DNA of 64,000 nt, taken from NCBI GenBank assembly GCA_031308135.1, contig JAHLJT010009436.1, positions 125,627,288 to 125,691,287 on the forward strand, read 5' to 3'. Under the pieces are notes generated by a model, which was given only the letters and a program-made list of their open reading frames with translations, was not told the origin of the DNA and searched no databases. The stretch is from Acheta domesticus (taxonomy: Eukaryota; Arthropoda; Insecta; Orthoptera; Gryllidae). Position numbers and translations under genes: made by a program. This document shows positions 41,781 to 54,490 of this stretch, one piece after another (within the stretch, counting starts at the first letter, position 1; each line of letters begins with the position of its first letter).

Positions 41781-43435
41781 CCTCAGACACCGGAAAACTC
41801 CTTCTCACAGAACCAGAATAAAAATAGATATCCATACCAGGCATTCCTAGTCAAATTTGCAGAAATAGATTGTTTTTAGAGGTGTTAACCTCACTCAAAT
41901 TAGTTTATAGTGTAATTTTAAGTAAATTAGAATGTAAGCCTTCACCACATATGTATAGTATTGTATCTACTGATCTATGTATTCTCTAAAAAAATCAATA
42001 AATAAAAAATGCGGGTGACCGGGTGATGACGTCACTCGGCGTCGGTCTGCAGGAGACGCCCGTTCGGTTACCGAGCAAGTAAATGGAAGTGTATATCAGG
42101 GGTGTTTTGTGGAGTAAATTCTTGAGGGGTAATGTGTAAAATTTATTCATATTGCGCATTCTTTACTAACACACGAGATTTTAAGTTTCCATTGCGTTGC
42201 ATGATTAGTAGTTTTTTTATTTTCTTCAGAAAGCCCGAAGTGTCAGAAATTCCGATTTGTGTAAATCGGCGCGTCGATAGATCTCGATCAATAATGTAAT
42301 AATTACTGCTTGTGAACAGGTGTTATTGAATTCGAAATGGAGATGCATGTGTAGTAGTACCATAGCAGATACTGTAATGATATGCACCCGTCGGTATAGC
42401 GACAAGGGTGTCGAATACCATTGGGTCTGTAGGTTTGTTTCCCCCAGTCACGTTCCTGTTTTCGACACTCCAATCATTTTATATTGTAACGTTATTTTTG
42501 CGCAAACAGCTGCTCGGTTGAACGCTCTCTGGTAAGCATGCTTTGATTATTCCACATCTGTTAATTTAACCGTAACTGGCACATGTAGGATATCATTTTG
42601 ACTGAATTTTTCAGGTGGTAATTAATAACATTTGTTTTAGTCTAGTAAAAGGGTCGTTTACTATACTAAAGTGAATTTGGGTACGTTTGACCGAAACTCG
42701 CAATGCGCTAATTTTATGCTACAATAACTACTTTAACAACTACAACTACACTATTACAATGCTTTCTTCTCTCTTGTTTCTTGAAAATTGGCCAAAGGAG
42801 AGGTGCGGCGTAATCCGTTCTCTGTTCCTGTACAGCCCATCCTCTATGACGGAGAAAGAGACAGTACTGGAAGTTTGCGGATGTTGGCCAAGGTCCACAC
42901 TGGACTGTAGCGCAATCGGAAATGAAATAAAAATATTTTTTCTATTCCCATTGCATAACTCTCGAATTAGATGGCTGCAGCTCGTTGCATAATGATCATT
43001 ATGATACAGCTCCATTGTAGTGGAGGTTTATTGACCAACCACAAACATGTTAACAGTTGAGAATCAATAATTGGGCATCGTTGTATTTCATGTTTCGATA
43101 GATTGTGTATTTGTCTCGAACCAACCGTGGTATGGACACGGTTAACTGCACATGCCTCACATTTTCTTCTGTTTCTCAAACACAGAAGACAATCAGAATA
43201 CTGAATCCCCTATGAGGACTGTGTCACTTATTAAGCTGACAAGAAATAATAACAAATACTGGACTCATATGATATTTGTTTAATAAATTGAATCCTAAAT
43301 TGATCCGTGCATTGCTCGTTTGAAGATAGACATTGCTTATGGTTAACAAATGCCATCTGAGAAACAGGCGACTGTCCGCTAGATGGCGTTGGTTGAATAT
43401 TGCATGCCACTTACCACGTAACAGTTCAATATAAA
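41781..43435. other. Unassigned DNA
   Basis: A GC-richer start at 42005-42090 includes TGATGACGTCA, a CRE-like octamer context. The frame at 42687-42992 and its reverse (42746-43015) are open but lack domains. No repeat relation to the rest of the window was noticed. Confidence 0.3.
42026..42036 (+). promoter_or_regulatory. CRE-like palindrome TGACGTCA
   Basis: TGATGACGTCACTCGG contains the full CREB/ATF site TGACGTCA. It stands at the start of a GC-richer segment and about 110 bp before an ATG at 42132, but no transcript is supported, so it may be chance. Confidence 0.3.
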
Positions 43436-43439
43436 TGTT

Positions 43440-43840
43440 TTACCATGTAATAGCCATCATTAATCGTAGAAAAACTACTGTAGGAAACTCGATATCATGA
43501 GTACTCTCGACGGCACTCGTTTGAAGCTTACAATACTCTCTCGAATCTATTTTAAATTTGCTTGCCGATATTAATCTGAACCAGATCGGCTGAGGAATAT
43601 TCATGTTGGACGAAATCGTACTCAAGGTTTCGGCGGTACGGTTGTTCACAGACGGACGTACACACAGAGGGACAGACGGACGGACGGGACGTTTTGAAAA
43701 GAACCACTCCTTCGGTAACAGGGCACCCCAACACGTGTATTTCCGTTGAAATCTCGAAATCGATTTTCCGTAGCATCACATAACTTTCCTATACTACGTA
43801 TATACTCCATAAATACGTACGTATACGGGAAAGTAAAAGC
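43440..43840 (-). repeat. Family C repeat, reverse copy with palindromic end
   Basis: Read on the minus strand it begins with the ~55 bp imperfect palindrome (43782-43835), continues with TCGATTTCGAGATTTCAA, a CCGT tract (43640-43690) and TCTGTGAAC. It is the reverse counterpart of 17541-17850 and of 14720-14960. Confidence 0.65.
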
Positions 43841-43854
43841 GCTTGGACGTTCCC

Positions 43855-44360
43855 GCAGATGTATAGTGTCCCCTCGCTAGCTCTGGCGCTGCTGGTGCAC
43901 GCGCTCCCCGCATGCACGCACGCAGGCGGCGGCGCGGGGGCAGATGCGCGCGCGAGCAGCCAGCCACTCGGGCGGTGACGCAGCGCGCGCGCCGCCATCT
44001 GGCTCGCGAGGCGACGCGACGCGGCGCGTGAGGAAAAAGTGCCCGACGCGCCGCTCCGGGGCAAGTGCGAAACGCGATGGCGACAAGGAGAAGGAGGGGG
44101 AGGGGAGGAGGAGGACGAGGAAAGGAAGGAAGTAAAGAAAGAGATGGAGGAGGGGAATGGGAAGGGATGGAAGGAGTGGAGCAGGGGAGAAGAGGAGAAG
44201 GAGAAAGAGAAAGGGAGGAGGAAGACGAGGATCGGGAATAAGAGGATGTGGAGGAGGAGCTAGAAAAGAAGGGTGAAAAGGAGGAAGGGAGGAAGATGGG
44301 TGGGAAGGAGGGAACCGGAAGAGGAAGGGGGACGAACTAGGAGGTGGAGGAGGAGGAGGA
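43855..44360. other. CpG-rich island followed by GGA-rich purine tract
   Basis: The segment 43890-44080 is very CpG-dense (GCGCGCGCGCCGCCATCTGG near 43983). The segment 44085-44360 is nearly pure purine on the plus strand (GGAGGAGGA, GGAAAGGAAG). The GC-rich composition leaves frames open on both strands (43944-44135, 43789-44064), so openness is not evidence for coding. The pattern fits a promoter or first-exon region, but no gene is shown. Confidence 0.45.
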
Positions 44361-45915
44361 AGTCGTGAAGACGACCGGGACTGACTCTGCTCCCACTCTG
44401 AACCTTCTTTGCTGACACAGGAAAACCCAAATATCCACGGTTCTCAAAAGCACGCAATTTCTTTGAAGACTGAAGCGCAAAACAGTAATGGAAGTGAAAT
44501 ATGTAATTCGTGGCGCTAGAACAACCACATACTTCTCACGCCAAGAAACGGTTACTTACATCATAATACCGCAATTTCTGCTCATATCAACACACCTCAG
44601 CCATCACTTGTCAAACTCATGCACATTAAGGGCGAAGTTTTAATTCGTTTAAAGGTAATACATCAACGCAAATTCGACAATCCAAACATTCATTCCACGC
44701 AACCCAGGAAACGCCAGCTCAACAATGAGAATGATCGTGTTCTGAAAAATGTCTATGACACTATCAATGGAAGATCAACTCAGTTATCTGAGAGATCCAC
44801 CGGGCATGCCGCATGGATAAAATTAAGTGGAGAAACATAAGTGACAGGATCCAATTTAAAATAATATTCTTTAATTAAAAGTAGTAATTGTGGCGAATTG
44901 TCTGTTTCTTCCTTTGTATTCGATACAATTACAGAACCATAACAGTTTTTCTAATTAACACATTACGTTAAAAAAATAATTATAACAGTAGGCATTCACC
45001 AAGTAATAATTTCATTGGTGCGAAAAATAAAAACTGCGTCTCTAGAACATAATTATCTCATTCCGGTAATTACCTCTCCACATGATTTGAATATGGACAG
45101 AACTTGGAAGAGGACTCAACAAAGCTGTTAATCTTTTGTGCATCTTCTGTTTACTCTCGTTTACCAGTGTATTAAAATGAAAATAATACGTAAGAAGTAA
45201 GGAAAAGAAAAAAATATTTAGTTAATACAATATTACATTGACAGAAGGGACAGAATGTTCTGAATAAACATTTCAAAACTTTGTCATTCATGTATAAGAA
45301 CGTATAGGGATACAGTCATTTTCATCTCAAAACTAATACACACAGCCCGCTGTGTTGTTATCAAGTTGTGGCCGTGCACGTGCTGACAGGAATAAGATGG
45401 ACGCCCCACCGTGCATTTTTATTGTTGAAAAATAAACCCATTTCCAGTATTGGAACACACGGTGTGCAATAGAATAGCATTATTGGAGTAATTTTTACGG
45501 TAGGTTAAATATCATATCACACCTACAGTTATCTATTAGTGCGATTCAGTTTAGCCTAATTGAAATTTTTATATCACGAAAGAAAGAAAAGGAAAGTAAA
45601 TTTGTAGGAAGGTCGCATTTAGATTCCATATTATTGAACAATTTAGTACCACCGGCATCTCCTCAAGAAAATTCTCATTTTCATCGATACAAATGTACAG
45701 CCATCACGTAATATTAAGAAGTAGAATTATTAATGCGCTCAACCTAATAGTCTTAAATTGAACCATATTCTATTATTAATTTTCCCCCTCTTTTGGTAAC
45801 TCATAAAAGTAGCTTCGCAATTTCAGTAGCCCCAACACGGTGAAATTCGTTAAGAAATTCTTGCTATTCTTAACACAGCGATTTTATGGCTTTTACTGGT
45901 AAAACTCTAACTCAC
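44361..45915. other. AT-rich DNA, no recognised gene
   Basis: A 73-codon plus frame at 44619-44840 has no domain. Nothing else can be assigned. Confidence 0.3.
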
Positions 45916-45924
45916 TAGTGGCGG

Positions 45925-45985
45925 GGTGATGAAAATAGATTTTTGAAAATACCCCGAATAGGGTCGAAACGTCAAAAAATAAATA
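45925..45985 (+). ncRNA. Degenerate hammerhead-ribozyme-like motif
   Basis: ACCCCGAATAGGGTCGAAAC followed by GTC resembles stem II and the GAAAC core half of hammerhead ribozymes carried by Penelope-like elements. The other core half (CUGAUGA) appears here as TTGAAAA, with the essential G lost, so it should be inactive. A competing hairpin CGGGGT..ACCCCG is also possible. No Penelope protein was found nearby. Confidence 0.25.
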
Positions 45986-48640
45986 AATTACTAAAAACAT
46001 ATTACAGAGTCTGTTTTATTAAGGTAAAAAACCATTAAAATTAAATAAAACTAAGTTGAAATAATATACATAATTTAATAAGTGTACTTAAGTGTAAATT
46101 GAATAAGTGTAGTATAATAAGCGTAATCTGTGTCGGGTATGTTCTCCCGCGAACATGGTTCTTGCTTTTATGTCGGTGGGCACACGAGTGTATTAGTTCT
46201 GCGTTGAGACAATTTGAACCGGAAATAGAATTTGTACAATTCAGAAATGAACTTGTTTTCGACATACGGTGGGTCGCACTCCCCATGCACTTATGCAGTG
46301 CGGTGATCGCACTCCGCAACAAACACTTGCTTGGACTCGTTTTATACTATTCATTTCATGATCTTAGTTGTTATTGCTGCTACTATGATAGGGAAATAAA
46401 ATTATTAAATTTAGAAATACTCAATAGGGCGTGATCCGAAATGGAATTTTCTGTAGTATATTTGCATTGCATTCATTGTCAGAAAAATAAAACACTCATG
46501 CAGAAAACTGTCAGTCCTTACGTACGTCGTTAGACCGGCAGCAATAGAAACAACAAAAACACTAAAATAATAAAATATCCATTACACACTTTTTGTACTC
46601 ACTACAGCCAAAGAAGCTTCCGAAATGACGGGAAACGACAGTCACGTCAGCGGAAGAGCATTGCGTGGGTAAGAAGAGAGAGAGAAGGGGAATTTCTTCC
46701 ACAACAGCTAACTTTACACAGAACAAACTGCACTCTTTCAAACGAACGTTTTTACGCAAAAAACCTTCCATCGAATGAAAATAATTTCGCCAAATAGGGA
46801 TAAATAATGAATTAAATACCGGCAAGTATTGACCGGTCTTGTGCACTGCCAATAACAAGCGAAATTCATAAAATTACCTTGCAGCGAGTCAGACGAAGAC
46901 AGAATATTGGGATTCTCCTGAGACTCCCTCCGTCGCCGTGCAGCTCTTTACAGCGCTACTTTGGTTGCCCAACCTAAAGGCACATGTTTCCCTTGCGCCA
47001 GTTGGACGCTCTTTGTTTCAATAAGATTTCATGTACATCGATATTGCTGCAATATCTGAATATCATTAAAACGAAAATGTATATTCTTAAGGTATTATGA
47101 GATCTTATTCGAATATCTGGGGGGTGCAACCGTGCAACCTAAGCACGAGCCGCCACTGATCTCACACATGGATCAAATAAAAAAAGAAAAAGAAATAAAT
47201 ACATGAAAACGAGTAACATATGTTACTTAATATCATATTATTCATTCGCATGCTCTACTTTATCTAAATGCTGATGTATCAGAATTACGATATTCCATAC
47301 TTCGAACTAAATAACCACAAACACATTTCAAATACTTTTTTGACAAGCGACATCATTTAACGAGCGGAGCTTACGTAACATTCCCTGTTAGCTTTCACGC
47401 AACTCAATTCGAAATTCATATCAAAGTTACAGCAGCCTTTCAAGTTGAGAGCGCCCGAATTTTTTTGCCACGACTTCTCCAATACACCGGAAGTGGAAAA
47501 TTGCTCAGGTCACCCACGCGTCATTCGCCTCTACGGAGGAAATCGAGTCGACGTCAACAGCCTGTTCCCCATTGCTGTGCCGCACAGCTTTGCTGCAGCA
47601 GTTTCTTTTCAACACTGCCTCGTTTGCTTTGGTTTGCAACGCATTTCCAGAATTCATTCCTCTCAATAGGTATCGTTATTACACTAAATTACTTTAATTG
47701 ATTAATTAAATTGTGTACACTTATGTCAGACCAAACGAGTAACTGTGAACTGATCATAAGCAGTTTCGCCCCTCCTTTAAGGATATACAATATTGTATAA
47801 AATCCTGTTAAAGATCACGAAAACGAGAGAGAGAATCCCAAGAGAAGCAAATTCCTCAGTATTGCAATTTTTAAAGTTCAAAAGGAAGTAATACATCATT
47901 CATTAATTCATCACTACTTCATTCGTTAATACTTCATAATAATACTGCTTCCAAAATTAAAGGTCTTATTCAATGAGTGAATTTCATAACCAGTCATTAC
48001 CAATCTTTCCAATACGACTTCAGGTATTGCATCGTGCATTAAACGATCTCAACGGTAAACTTGGACTTGGTTGAGAAGTTGAATTCTATCTCTCAAACAA
48101 TATTTATAAAAGATCTTAATTTCAATGTTTTCACATCCTGTTAGCAAGACAACTCTTTTATTTCCTGTACTAATATCGCTTCTCACAGAAACTCATGAGA
48201 GTTTCGTTTTGTGAAGGTTTAACAAATTAAATCATAACAGCTCATCTAAAAAATTTCACGTTTAAATTTGCCCATGTTCGTGCAAATACAACTAATTTCA
48301 TTACACACCACACAGTGAAATTTCTGGGAAATTCAGGGCGATCTCTAGTGATGTTTGATTCCTATCATCGTTAATAATTTTGTTGGCGGTTTTCACAGTT
48401 TAATACATATATTGAATGAAACGCAAAAAAGTAAATCTAGACAAAGAATATCAATTTCCCCACAAAAAAGTAATGTAAATAAAATGATTTGATTTATTGC
48501 CTCGTTCGTAATATTATAATTAAATAAAAATAGGGTTATATATGACATTAAAGTACCAGAGAAAGAGAGTGGGAGAGGGAGACACATACACACGAACATA
48601 AAGAGACCAAAATGCACGGAGAGAAAGTGTGAGAATTCCC
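45986..48640. other. AT-rich DNA, no recognised gene
   Basis: Frames of 60 to 111 codons at 46041-46434, 46562-46858 and 47445-47701 lack domains and paired splice sites. No repeat shared with the rest of the window was noticed. Confidence 0.3.
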
Positions 48641-48648
48641 TATCAACA

Positions 48649-48716
48649 CAGTACAAATGACAACCAAGTACAAATGACAACCGAGTACAATTGACAACAA
48701 AGTTCAATTGACAAAA
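48649..48716 (+). repeat. 17 bp tandem repeat, four units
   Basis: AGTACAAATGACAACC-type units repeat four times with substitutions (the last two have TTGACAA). Small minisatellite. Confidence 0.85.
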
Positions 48717-48939
48717 TTCTTCAGGGTAAAATCTCATCTCCCATCACTCATGCCCATTTACATAAAAATGACTGAAATATATAATGAACTTCAGAAACGA
48801 AACTTCAGATAGTTTAAATGTTCGTGTTAAAAAGCATTTCAACAACTTAAAACAACAAAATTTGCTAACAAAAATAAAAGAGAAACGAAAGACTTTTTTG
48901 AAGCAACCTCCCCCCGGTGGGTCTGTTGAAGCAAATTGG

Positions 48940-49545
48940 TGCTCCCGCTTGGCGACTATCAAGCGAAGACGGCGCAATGTCTACAAATGGGTTCGCAAGG
49001 CGAGGAGAACATCGCCAATCGGCAGAGGGCTACGAGGACGGCGCGCAGCAGTAAGCTCTCCAGCAGGAGACTCTTTCCGAGCGCCGGAAGAGTCGGTTCA
49101 TGAACGCGAACCGACTCGGTCCGAGGACGCCGCCCGATCCGTTTAGACGCTACGTGCGAAATCTGAGAACCCACAAAAAAATCCGGCTCTCGTTTCCATT
49201 TCCCGCGAGCGCATGAGGGGGACTCCCTTGCTATCTGCGCGCAATGGGGTGGCGGGGGAGGGGCCGAGGGGGTGCCAAGTGTTTCGGAAGGTGGCGGGAG
49301 AAATCGCAATCTCGAGCAGCCTCCGCCACTGGCGCCCGAATTAGCGACTGTGACGGCGGCGGTGGCGATGGCGGTGGCGGCAGCAGAGACGGCGGCGTTG
49401 GCGGCAGCGGCAGCAGCAGAGGTGGTGGCGGTGGCGGCGGTAGCGGCGGCAGCAGAGCCGGCGGCGGTGGCGGCGGTGGCGGCGGTGGTGGCTGTGGCGG
49501 TGACTGTGGCGGTGGCGTGATGGCGACAGAAACAACATACAGCGA
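48940..49545. other. GC-rich island with GGC/GGT triplet repeats
   Basis: The segment 49340-49530 is dominated by GGCGGT and GCAGC units, so every frame gives homopolymeric Gly, Ala, Ser or Arg/His peptides on both strands. The preceding 48960-49240 is CpG-rich with a 120-codon plus frame of basic composition (48784-49146). No domain was found. This could be a 5' UTR or promoter of an unseen gene. Confidence 0.45.
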
Positions 49546-50775
49546 ATGAGGTCACTCTGCATTAGACCGGGAATTTATAAGAGAGTAATCATCATCTGAA
49601 GCGTCAGCACCATTACCCTAAAATAATAGAGATTCTTCTTGTTGAACTATGTCATACAATTTTTTTTTGGTTTAAGTGTTTAATTGAAGGGGGACGGGAT
49701 AGTGTTAACTCATATCCTATAATTTTGTCTGCCAGAGAAAAACAAAGGATTTCTTTAAAATCCAAACAAATCTCAGTCTGTTCGTATATACATTTGTTGC
49801 TGCTTTCCATACGTATTCGGTAGTTCTATAAAGATCTGTGTACAGCGTTTTTAGTATAATGTCTTTTTGGGGGAAGAGTTCTTATAACTTTTTTTTACAA
49901 TAGGAAATCAGGGTTAGCACTATATGCTGTCCCGACACCTTCAATTCATTCATAAAATATAGTAACCAAATAACCATAGCTCGTCTACGTATGAAGCCGT
50001 TTTAATTTTATTTTTCCCTAAAATTTAATTTTCTGAATTTAAAATCACTCAAATATTTGGTCTAGATGGATGAATTACAGAAAGTTGTCCCAATTCGCGC
50101 ATTTAAAATTATGATACATCTTGGGATAAAGTTTACATTTCTTGGTATGCTGTACTTCGGTGTTTAGGCGGTTAAAATTGTGTGCTATTGTACGACTCAT
50201 TCACGTTGACTTAGCGTTGGAATTGATCTTTATACAAAACATTCGTGACATCAACATTTTCCTAATAAAGTGAGTTCTCTAATGACGAAAATTCGTGACA
50301 GATGCTGAAAATAGTCATTTTGAAGAGAGTGCAAAATTTTTTAATAATATGTATGGCAATAGACAACGCAAAAACGTTGGAAAAGTAAAACATGAAGAGG
50401 AGACGGACGGTCTGGTGGAAGATTGAGCTACGAGCGGGAACGGATGTGCCAGTAGTATCAATAACATAGGAGTAGTGATCATGTGGTCATGAAGATAGAA
50501 GATAATGTTGTCAATATCAACATTTAAAATGCTGGAATATACGTAGAGAGAAGCAAGAATGGTACGAATGTGGTATATTATCAAATACTTTCAAGACAAT
50601 AGTGCCAGTCTATATTATCGTCTCATCTCACTGTCAAATTCGGCATGAACTGAAACATCGTATTACTTGGTCTCAAAGTATCGTAATCGATTATACTTAA
50701 ATGAAGAGCGGTTCAACCTTATTTCAAGAATTCCAATGAATGTTCGCGGTTAACAATGTTCAAAATTCCGCACGT
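49546..50775. other. AT-rich DNA, no recognised gene
   Basis: Only short frames, for example 50315-50584 on the minus strand, without domains. Confidence 0.3.
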
Positions 50776-50784
50776 TAATTAATA

Positions 50785-51140
50785 AACTAGCGTGCCGGTG
50801 CCAAAACTCTCGCATGTTAAATTCCACCGTTTTCCCTATCTTTCCTTTTCCATATTAAGAGGGGAAGGTGTGAACAAAACGTGTATACTTGTTTAAAAAA
50901 TTAAAAGGTAACTTCCAATGTACGTACAGAATTTAAAATAAAAATAAAAATAATGAAATTGATGTTTGAAACAAATTTTGAACAAAGGTTTATTCTATAT
51001 CATACATGGATATATTCTTGGAACAATTCACAACACTTATTTAAAACATTTCAAGTAATTACAGAATCTTCCTTGACAATTAGCATTTCGCTTTCCTTGA
51101 TAGTCACAATTATTTTATAAAAGCTTTCTTTTATTATCGA
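50785..51140 (-). repeat. Family A repeat, copy A3 arm (reverse)
   Basis: The reverse strand matches 21385-21740: ACTCTCGCATGTTAAA with CCCTATC at the end, AAATTGATGTTTGAAACAAA, TTCTTGGAACAATTCACA and CTTGATAGTCACAA. Confidence 0.7.
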
Positions 51141-51274
51141 AAAGGCAATTTAAATTGTCCATGCGAAAATACAGGATAGGGCAAGCATAACCCTACTCTT
51201 TGGAATATTACTTAACTTTGTTATTGAACTGACAACCGTGCAATTTCATCGCCTAGAATATCAAGTAACTTGTT

Positions 51275-51690
51275 TCATTTCACATGCACTTGTAGATTCT
51301 GCACGTCCCTGAACAGATGGGGTAGTATCGAGAAGCGTCGGAGTAGCAAAATATAATAGAATGTTCAAGAAGCTCTCGTCGTAAAGATTGCGGCGGAGGA
51401 AAGTTTCTTTGTAGCCTTCGGCTTCAAAAATTTGAATGCCCAAGAACGCTTCGTCTAGGAATTATTCAACTAAATAGATTTTAATAATGCTGCCCGAGTG
51501 TTGCGTGATGCTTTTGCCGTGAATAATTAGAATCATTTTTTCAACAAATCCTTATTTTCAAAGTCAAAGTGCAAATCGCCAAGTCTCCGTGAAGTTCTCT
51601 TTCTTTGGAGATCTCATTAATGAAGATCGGTTGCGTGTGCCCAAAACTCATCTATACTACTGAAATAATATAGGAGAGGATTTTAAATAA
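51275..51690 (+). repeat. Family A repeat, copy A3 interior
   Basis: It matches 61790-62160: AGAATGTTCAAGAAG, GGAAAGTTTCTTTGTAGCC, CAAGAACGCTTCGTCTAGGA, AACAAATCCTTA, TCTCCGTGAAGTTCTCTTTC and TATACTACTGAAATAATATA. Together with 50785-51140 and 51985-52115 it represents a broken, long family A element. Confidence 0.65.
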
Positions 51691-52745
51691 TATAAACAAT
51701 AAAACCTGAGATGAAGTAGCAGCATCTGGACTATCAAACCAGCTATACTAACCTATACTTCTATTTTCAATTTTCAATATGTCGATCTATTTAATAATAA
51801 ATTTAGATCTAGATCCTTTACTAACCGGCTCAAATGAGCATTTAGAGTACTAAATGTACTACGAGAATAGTCCTAATTTTCTTGTAAATGATTCAACTTG
51901 TCCAAGATATAAATTAACTTGTTGAAATTACTAATCACTCTAGGGAACGCATTACTTGTATATCCCAGCATTTTCAATGCAATATCATGATTGAACACAC
52001 TGACTTGAAAATTTCACTGAATTATTGCTGTTAAAGAAAATACTGGCACAGATAGAACAGAATTCAATCCTAACAAGACACAGTCTTCACTCTTCACTCT
52101 ACACTGTACACAATCATGCATTATTTTCCAATATCGTTTCTTTCTTCTTTTTGGCGAAGAACATCAAAAGATGTAAGAGCTCTCTTTCCATCATAGTTTG
52201 ACTTAATTTCTAAGCTCTCTGATACTGCCCTTCTCAAATTTTCTTGAGCCTTCTGCCTTATCTTTTGGATTCTCACGCACAACATTCTGGAAATTTCGTG
52301 GAGGTGGTTCCTTACTTGAGTCTCGGTCGTCTTGTAGTACACTGTAGCTCCTTTCGTGACTTTTCATCATAGCGTAAAGACGCAGCAAATTAAAATTTTT
52401 CTTTTATCAAAGTGAATTGCACGCACCTTCAAAGAAATGAAATCGAATAAACAAGGTAAAACAATTATTTCTCTTGAATGATTTATGTTATGTCTTTAAA
52501 ATTAACCACACCAGAAAAAATAAACAATATTGTGAATACATGCCTATGCTTTCATCAAATTTCATTTTTAATTCATGATTTTAAAAAAATTCCCTCTTGA
52601 ATAGCCCTGTCCATGAATGTATATCGACATAAATTAGCGGAGTTTAACATTTTAGGGGTGAGAGATAAAAACTGACAAAAAGATTTTGAATAATAATATG
52701 AGTGTTTTGTGATTAACCATCTTATCAAGTGCATGAGTACTGTAG
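51691..52745. other. DNA between family A copies
   Basis: The segment 51985-52115 matches 20020-20140 (TTGACTTGAAAATTTCA, CACAGTCTTCACTCTTCACT). A 73-codon minus frame at 52121-52342 is rich in charged residues but has no domain. Part of 52620-52700 resembles the GTGAGAGATAAAA region of family C units. Confidence 0.4.
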
Positions 52746-53650
52746 GTCATATCACAAACGTTTCACAGAAACAAGATTGTCAGTATTTACATTCGACAGA
52801 TGAACTGTTGCATTACACACTTAAAAAGCAACCTTCATCGATATGAGGCAACAATTATTACTTCTAATTGTTGCCGCGAGGGCATTTACGTTTATTTTTA
52901 TGATCTTGAATTAATGTACACAAAAAGCATATATACGATATTGAGAAATCTAAGATTTCTGAAGATGACGTCACAAACAAAGATCACCTTCAACGCCGAG
53001 TAATTAGTGTTGGTATTGGACAATATCGATAAGCGCCGGACCAGCAAAAATGTAATATAATGTCCAAAAGTAGTGGTGGGAATAGAGCTGAGGATGAGTT
53101 TCTATTTTGTTAGCAATGCAGAAAAATCACATCTGCAGTTTGTTTACCGTTGCAATTATGTTTTCTATAACTCGGGAACAAAAATGTCTAGTTTTTCAAG
53201 TAATGTTACTAATCTCGCGCTTTTTTTTAAATTCTGGATCTCAAGAAAAAATGCGCAGATAATCTCCTCCCCAAACGTCATTTACAGTTTTTACTGTTTT
53301 TTGACCAAATAAATAAATATCTCATCCTGTAGATTACTGTGTGAGGAATGTTTCTGTAAAGCCTTTGGCCTCAAGATTTTCGTTTTTAAGGCCCTAATAC
53401 GCTTCATTTAGGAGTCACATAACTACATGTCTCTTGACATGCCGTCGTGTGATGGGGGTTGCATTTAATATTAATATTTAGAAGCGGTCAGCAAATCCTT
53501 TACATTATTGTAGTCAACATGCAATTTGTCACGTCTCCGTGAAATTCTCTTTCTTTAAAGACCTCATTTTTAAAGATTGGTTGCGTGTGAGAGCCGCAAA
53601 GGAAAGGTATACTTCTGAAATAATACAGGAGACGATAAAGTACTTCCACT
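52746..53650 (+). mobile_element. Family A repeat, copy A4, split by a nested R2 insertion
   Basis: Segments 52750-53072 and 53325-53645 match 61519-61855 and 61856-62165 respectively. Shared phrases include CTTCTAATTGTTGC, GCATTTACGTTTATTTT, GACGTCACAAACAAAGATC, TTGGTATTGGA and TATCGATAAGC, then TTTGGCCTCAA, GGAGTCA, GACATGCCGTCGTGTGATG, and TTGCGTGTGAGAGCCGCAA. The middle 250 bp is an R2 repeat absent from the copy at 61.5 kb. Confidence 0.7.
53075..53324 (-). repeat. Repeat family R2, copy 3, inserted into family A copy A4
   Basis: The reverse strand reads TATTTATTTGGTCAAAAAAC, ACAGTAAAAACTGTA, ATGACG, AGATTATCTGCGCAT and CCAGAATTT, as at 30545-30785. It interrupts family A exactly where other copies are continuous. 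Confidence 0.7.
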
Positions 53651-54000
53651 TAGACTGCATGTGTAGTAATATTTATTTGGTGATTTACTTGCAAGCAAAT
53701 TTTACGACGTATATATTCATCTATTGTATAATATACACTAGGAACGCAAACCTCTACTTCGAACTTGTTCATCTAATGGTATGCTTATCCTCAAAAGGAA
53801 ACCAAGAAAACTTCGTAACATGACTCTCATGAAAGAAAACAGTATAAATAATGGTCTATCAAGAACTTCGACTACACAAAAACAACATCCCTCAATTTTT
53901 CAAACACGATGCGCAGTTCTCTCACAGACACCCACAGTATTTCCCTGATCGTCCACTCATCCCTTTCTTTTCCATCTTGCACCACGCAGACATTTTCGTT
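53651..54000. other. DNA leading into the CpG island
   Basis: No coding feature is supported. CACGATGCG and short pyrimidine tracts occur near the island. Confidence 0.3.
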
Positions 54001-54490
54001 CATCTCTCGTGCCTCAGTCTGCTCCTCCTCCTCCTCCGCGTCCGCCGCCGCCTCCGTCGGGGGCACTCGGATCGAAGGCGACGCAGCTGTTGGCGCGGGG
54101 CGGGGAGCAGCGGGGCGGGGCGGAGGATGGCAGAGGGAGAGGGCGGGAGGGGTGCGCTTATCTCCCTGACGAGTTTTATATCGTTTCCGCCAGGCGAAGG
54201 CGGCGCGGCACGGCTCGGCACGACGCCGCCGCCGCCTTCTCCTTCTCCCCCTCCGCCGCCGACCTGTCTGCCGGCGCGCACCCTTCGCCAATCTTCGCCT
54301 CTCGACTCCGGTCTCGTCATCTCCGGCTGCCGGGCGCAGCCGCCCGCGGCGGGCGCCCTTCGCCTCCGCGCTGCGCCCACCACCGCGCCCTCCGCCCCGC
54401 CGCGCCGCGGCAAGGCGCCGGGAGGGCAACCCGCAGAACGCGGAAGGAAGTGCTCCGCCGGCGAGGTGCGGACGGATTGTGTACTCCACA
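54001..54490. other. CpG island, very GC-rich
   Basis: Dense CpG (for example GACGCCGCCGCCGCCTTCTC near 54220) over ~490 bp in AT-rich DNA. Long frames are open on both strands in four frames (53851-54540, 54009-54509, 53872-54489, 54000-54491). They are all low-complexity Pro, Arg, Ala and Gly, so openness reflects composition. This is typical of a promoter or first exon, but no coding start is supported. Confidence 0.5.

Noticed and set aside
42132..42300. Second THAP-like start (MCKIYSYCAFF..)
   Set aside because: Cysteine spacing does not fit a THAP finger and no splice donor joins it to the acceptor at 42230.
49244..49555. Glycine- or alanine-rich 'proteins' on both strands
   Set aside because: Translation of GGC/GGT triplet repeats; every frame gives a homopolymer-like peptide.
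52121..52388. Charged 61-73 codon minus-strand frames
   Set aside because: Two overlapping frames, no known domain, located between repeat copies.
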